Shown in pieces: positions 59,690 through 64,000 of a DNA stretch of 64,000 bases. The stretch is taken from contig JAAXNY010000005.1 of assembly GCA_013420905.1 (NCBI GenBank), positions 372,001 to 436,000 of the forward strand. The letters are read 5' to 3'. The notes below the pieces were generated by a model. The model was not told the DNA's origin. It saw only the letters and a program-made list of their open reading frames with translations, and ran no database searches. This stretch comes from Collybia mongolica (lineage: Eukaryota; Basidiomycota; Agaricomycetes; Agaricales; Clitocybaceae). Every line of letters starts with the position of its first letter. The stretch's first letter is position 1. Both the position numbers and the translations under genes were made by a program.

Positions 59690-62600
59690 GTAGGGGGCCA
59701 TTACTGGCAGATATGAGTCCTTATGTTTTTTTTTTGATTAACTTTTCTTTATATTTCTAGAACCAGGTTGTTGCAATAGAACTAGCTATCCAGAATCTCT
59801 TCAACTTTATATTACTTTTTGTTGTTGATAAGTTTGGTTCTGGAACACTTGTCAGGCATTGTCCTAGAATTAGATTGTAGGGTATAGGGAGTAGCTTGAC
59901 ATCATGGAAGGCCTGATGGATACACAACATGAAGATGTAATATGACCACACATTTGAGCTTGCAAAATACTTTTTGCACTTCTGTAAGGGGTCATGTTGC
60001 CAAGAGGCTCAGACAGGGAGCAGTATACACAGTATGAATAACCATGCAGGGAAGGGATGAGCATAGAGCACTAGAGGCTTGACTATGAGTAGAGAACACA
60101 GCCCAAGTCTATTGCAAAGGTGCCCTTCCATGAAGAGGAAGGGGCACCTTATATACAGTACATTGTACCTATGTCTCAAATAACAACAGAATCTGATATC
60201 AGTAACTCTACTGATGCAACAATACATCTGTGATATGTTAGTCCAGAGTAAACTACTATCTGTCAAGGGGTTAAAGCAGTGTGTGTCAGAATAATAGATA
60301 TAACAGTGAGGCTATGCAAGCTGTGCAATAGTGATTCTGATGGCTAGATGTGGACAAACAAGTGATCCCCTTACAACTTCACCCATATCCATGGTTATGC
60401 CAATAGAAGTTGGTGTTTATAGATCCTATACAAATATCCACCAATAAAAGGTAACAATATATATCTAGGCATTTTCCTTAAAAATAAGTCAGCTGGTAAA
60501 GTGGGGACTCAGACTCTCAGAGATGGACTATGTGAAAAAATTAACAAACTTGGAAATGTAGATCCATATTTGTATATTCCAAATATACAACCAACTCAGT
60601 AGCTTCTCTGGGGACTTTATGCTGAGCTATATGGGCCACACAGACCACACAGACAAATGCAGGTGTCTACAGTCTGAGCTCAGACCCTGTTTGGCAGGGA
60701 GCCCTGCTTAATTGGCAGTCTGCATCTGAGCCAAGTCAAAGCTAAGTCCACAAATCCACACTGTTACTTGGATGCTCAGACCCAGTTTGGAACAACTCCT
60801 CATGAAGTCCATGCAGACTGTCCAGATTGCTTACTTAATCATAGTTACCATTGCTTATTTGATGCACAAAAATGCAATATTTTGGAGAGTCAAATACAAG
60901 GCCTCAAGGTTACATGTCATGTGCATAAAGCATGCAGATTAACCATTTGGTAAGTCCAAGGTGCTTGTTTTTATAATGACCCCTGCTGCCTACTCTTGGC
61001 CATTACTGGCAATGGCTGAATATTGTTGATAGGTACTACATCACCTGTCAGCCTTGTTGTCAACCTCCACCACTACATTCCCAGCTGCCCCACCCATCAC
61101 CTCCCTGCCATATGATTGTGCACAATACTGCCAAGTACAATGCCAGGTCCCACTGCCATGGATACCACCACCCTCTCTCATACCCACCCCTCTCAGTGAA
61201 AATAACAACTGCAAAATCACAACAATAAGAGCTGCAGCAAGAACTACAGAGGCACCTGCCACATTACCAGTGACTGCCTGCCCACATCTGCTAGTGAGCA
61301 GCTAGCATGGTGGACATGGATGGTGCAGTGGTGTATTCCATATGGTAGAACCATCACCTGGTGGCTGGGTGTGCACCCCTGGATGTGCTGTCTAGACCAA
61401 GTAGTGCCAATCACCCCTGTGCCCAAACCAGATGTGTGTAAGGTGAGTGCATATGTATGTGCCTCACATCTAGTTGCTCAGATATACCTTGTTCTATTGT
61501 ATATGCACCTATATGCTGCTGTATACCTTGAGACTACCTTGGTGTAATTCTATCTACCTTGTAATATGTTCTTATTCCTTTTACAAATATTAGTTTACTT
61601 CTTACTAATACTTTACCCCTGTACTATTTGCACAGCTCTAGTAGGCTGATATAGACTTCTGGTACACCCACAGTATTTATCCAATGTACCTATTTATAGA
61701 TTGGACTACCCAATTGTGAAACTTAAACTAATTGTTTAAATTTTAAGACAATTAATAAACAAAGAATATACCAAATAGTTAAATCACTAAGGAAGTAATA
61801 TTGATCCAAATGCCTACTTGGGTGGAGTGGGCCAACACACTGTGTGGCTCCATTCCACATTCAGGAAGTTGTAAATGAGTAGAAACAATGTAGATGATAG
61901 TTTAGAGAGGTCATGTGACCATGGGAAAATGTTACCAAGTAAACAAGCAATACCTGTGCACAAAACCCAATGCCATAGCTTGCCTGGTTATGGAGAAAAC
62001 ACAAAAACCATCAGAACTAACTTTTCTCAGGATCATGGACACTAATAAGCATTCAGATTGTTGTCATGTATTTGGTATACTTATATGGTGGAATAGATCA
62101 TGTGACATGTGCCAATAAATAGAGAAATCAATCTAATTTGTATTTCAGGTAAATATAGTAGTAGTTGTTGATTATTCCAATGTTTAGGATAATTTCCCAC
62201 AAGGGTCATGTTTGGTAAGGGTCATTGTTGTTATAAGATGTTTGTTCACCCCTGACATAACACACAGACCTTCAAAACTAGCTGAATCTGGACATTTCTA
62301 ATATTTCACTCAAAATGGACTGTGGGAAAGATATGCTCAACAAGGAAATTGTAGAGCCATGTTTGTACATTCCAAACATATAAAAACAAAGTTAATAGCT
62401 TTACTGGTTATGGAGAAAAACACAAAATAAATTTTGAAACACAACACTCTGAAATATTAGATATGCATAATTTTGATGGCATCATCAAAGGCATTATGTA
62501 AGCATCCCAAATACATGCAAATTATGTCACAACACTTTGTATTTGTGGAGAAATGCTGTAAAAAGCTATAAGAGAAGAAAAATCCCATTATGGAAATATT

Positions 62601-62910
62601 TCCCACAGTGTTGAAATATGAATCAATGAATCAATCAATCAATCAACTTTTTGCCCGAAAACTGGGTTGATAAAGAACTTGTAATAATAGAAACAAGTTC
62701 CCATAGTATTGAAATGTATACCAACCATTCAACATTTAACATTTTATTTCTAGCCTTGCATCCTGGGTTAATCAAAAACTTATCAGATATGCTAAAAATA
62801 GAAATATCATCATCAAAGACAAAGTTCAAACAAATGTACATATGTCTGTTAAGTGTTTTTTGTTGTATTATCACATACTATATTTAACCATACTTATATA
62901 GCTAGCCATT
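59690..62910. other. AT-rich region with diverged repeats, no gene resolved
   Basis: Frames are short (up to about 85 codons). A word group (CCATATTTGTATATTCCAAA at about 60562; CCATGTTTGTACATTCCAAA at about 62358) recurs with nearby TTATGGAGAAAA at about 61989 and 62409, showing diverged copies of one unit. A TTTGGCAGGGAGCC and GGCAGTCTGC group near 60690 resembles CACTA-end words. Confidence 0.5.
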
Positions 62911-62914
62911 GTCA

Positions 62915-63880
62915 AGATATTGAGCATTATAGATTCCAGGAGCATCCACATTGACTTGTTTGGCTATGCTTATGGCCAAGTAATATATAAATGTGATATT
63001 AAAATAGATATAATAAGAGATTATAATCAAATTTGGAAAAGCAAACAGATATAAATATACATTTCCTGGTGTACCTCCTCCATAGGTCTAGGGGTAGTAG
63101 CAATTTCAATTGTCTCTGTTAGCCTTGTATTTGCTGAGATATGCATCATCTATATTGTGGGAATTTCATTAATATTGTTTGTTTGGCCAGATGTTGGCAA
63201 AGTAATATACAGATCATATTCATTTGTAATATGTAGTAAAAAGGTTGTTGTTGATAATCAGATTTGGAAGGGTACAAACAACTACAAACACATATAAACA
63301 AACACGTCATGTATTCCTTTACAATGTCTAGTCGTAGCATGTCCATCAGCTTTGTATTTGCTGAGATAAGTATCATCTATATTGTGGGAATTTCTTTGAT
63401 ATTATTGTTTGTTTGGCCAGATGTGATGAAGTGATATACAGACAGTATTCATTTGTAATATGTAGCAAGAAAATTGTTGTTGATGAGGTTTATAAAAATA
63501 AAAACAAATACAAACACTTACAAACATATACATGAGGTACTACTCCACCATATCTAACACTAGCAATTTAAATTATATCCATAGGCCTTGTTGTTGTTGA
63601 GATATGCAATGATTTATATTGTGGGAACTTTGATAGTATTGTTTGTTTGGCTAGCTGTGGCAAAGTCATATACAAACTTGATATTCATTTGTAACATGCT
63701 TGTAGTGAGAGAGCTGCTTTTGATCATGATGTTTGAAGGTGACCAAACAAATACAAATACATACAAATATACCAATTGGGTAGCCCTTCACCATATCTAG
63801 TGATAGCAATTTAAATTGCATCCATAGGTCTTGTCATTGTTGAGATATTCAATGTTTTGTAGTGTGGTAAAAGTTTGGCC
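62915..63880. repeat. Tandem array of about 220-242 bp units (4-5 copies)
   Basis: The words TTTGCTGAGATA...TATTGTGGGAA and TTGTTTGGC recur: TATTGTGGGAA at 63152, 63379, 63616 and a worn copy near 63858; TTGTTTGGC also at 62959. Spacing 220-242 bp. Units are AT-rich and diverged. Confidence 0.85.
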
Positions 63881-63901
63881 CAAAGCGGAAGAAGCCTCTT
63901 G

Positions 63902-63971
63902 TAATCGTGCTTACATTTGTCAACTACGCTGTTAGAGCTAACAGCGTAGTTGACAAACGTAAGCATGATTA
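63902..63971. repeat. Near-perfect palindrome with 34-bp arms
   Basis: Arms 63902-63935 and 63938-63971 are inverted copies with two mismatches and a 2-base centre (AG). The innermost 20 bp of each arm are identical (e.g. GTCAACTACGCTGTTAG against CTAACAGCGTAGTTGAC). Confidence 0.95.
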
Positions 63972-64000
63972 TGCAGTGGACAGTTATTAATCAATTCTTG

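Overview
The window looks like genomic DNA of a mushroom-forming basidiomycete (Agaricomycetes). Host genes are split by many short introns (about 50-60 nt) with GT-AG borders. Several protein families seen here (the DUF6593-like and DUF6697-like proteins, the P-loop GTPases, the LysM protein) are typical of that class. There is no bacterial-style operon, RBS or CRISPR. Species cannot be told from the sequence.

Left part (1-32.3 kb) is gene-rich and nearly all on the minus strand. In order: the CCAAT-binding subunit HAP5/NF-YC (2065-2864), a DUF6593-like protein (3083-3817), the AAA+ ATPase RVB1 (5279-7096), a decayed terminal-inverted-repeat element, methylthioadenosine phosphorylase (8915-10107), a Ser/Pro-rich protein (10444-12021), a large repeat-containing gene (13954-16947), a secreted two-LysM protein (17918-18516, plus strand), a MYND zinc-finger protein (18632-20622), a decaying DUF6697-like gene carrying a hAT-type MITE (21115-23951), a SAMHD1-like dNTPase (24314-26490), a coiled-coil protein (28866-30199) and a C-terminal zinc-finger-like protein (30841-32265). 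Many gene models were rebuilt by hand with splice sites that keep the frame exactly.

Middle (32-40 kb) holds two related P-loop GTPase genes facing tail to tail, with an intron at the same codon of the P-loop in both, set in poorly coding DNA.

Right part (40.7-64 kb) is a transposon graveyard. A Tnp2-type (CACTA-like) transposase with one nonsense codon and at least two frameshifts is followed by an 11.7-kb, recently inserted Ty3/gypsy LTR retrotransposon (45620-57321). That element has near-identical LTRs, a gag-protease ORF, a pol ORF in the -1 frame, and one stop codon inside integrase. Between pol and the 3' LTR it carries a 677-codon, intron-containing gene on the opposite strand coding for a Cys-cluster and coiled-coil protein. 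This antisense cargo gene is the most interesting item in the window. Beyond the element lie an AAC-rich simple repeat, a second possible transposon-linked gene, AT-rich diverged repeats, a tandem array of about 220-242 bp units, and a near-perfect 34-bp-arm palindrome at the window's end.
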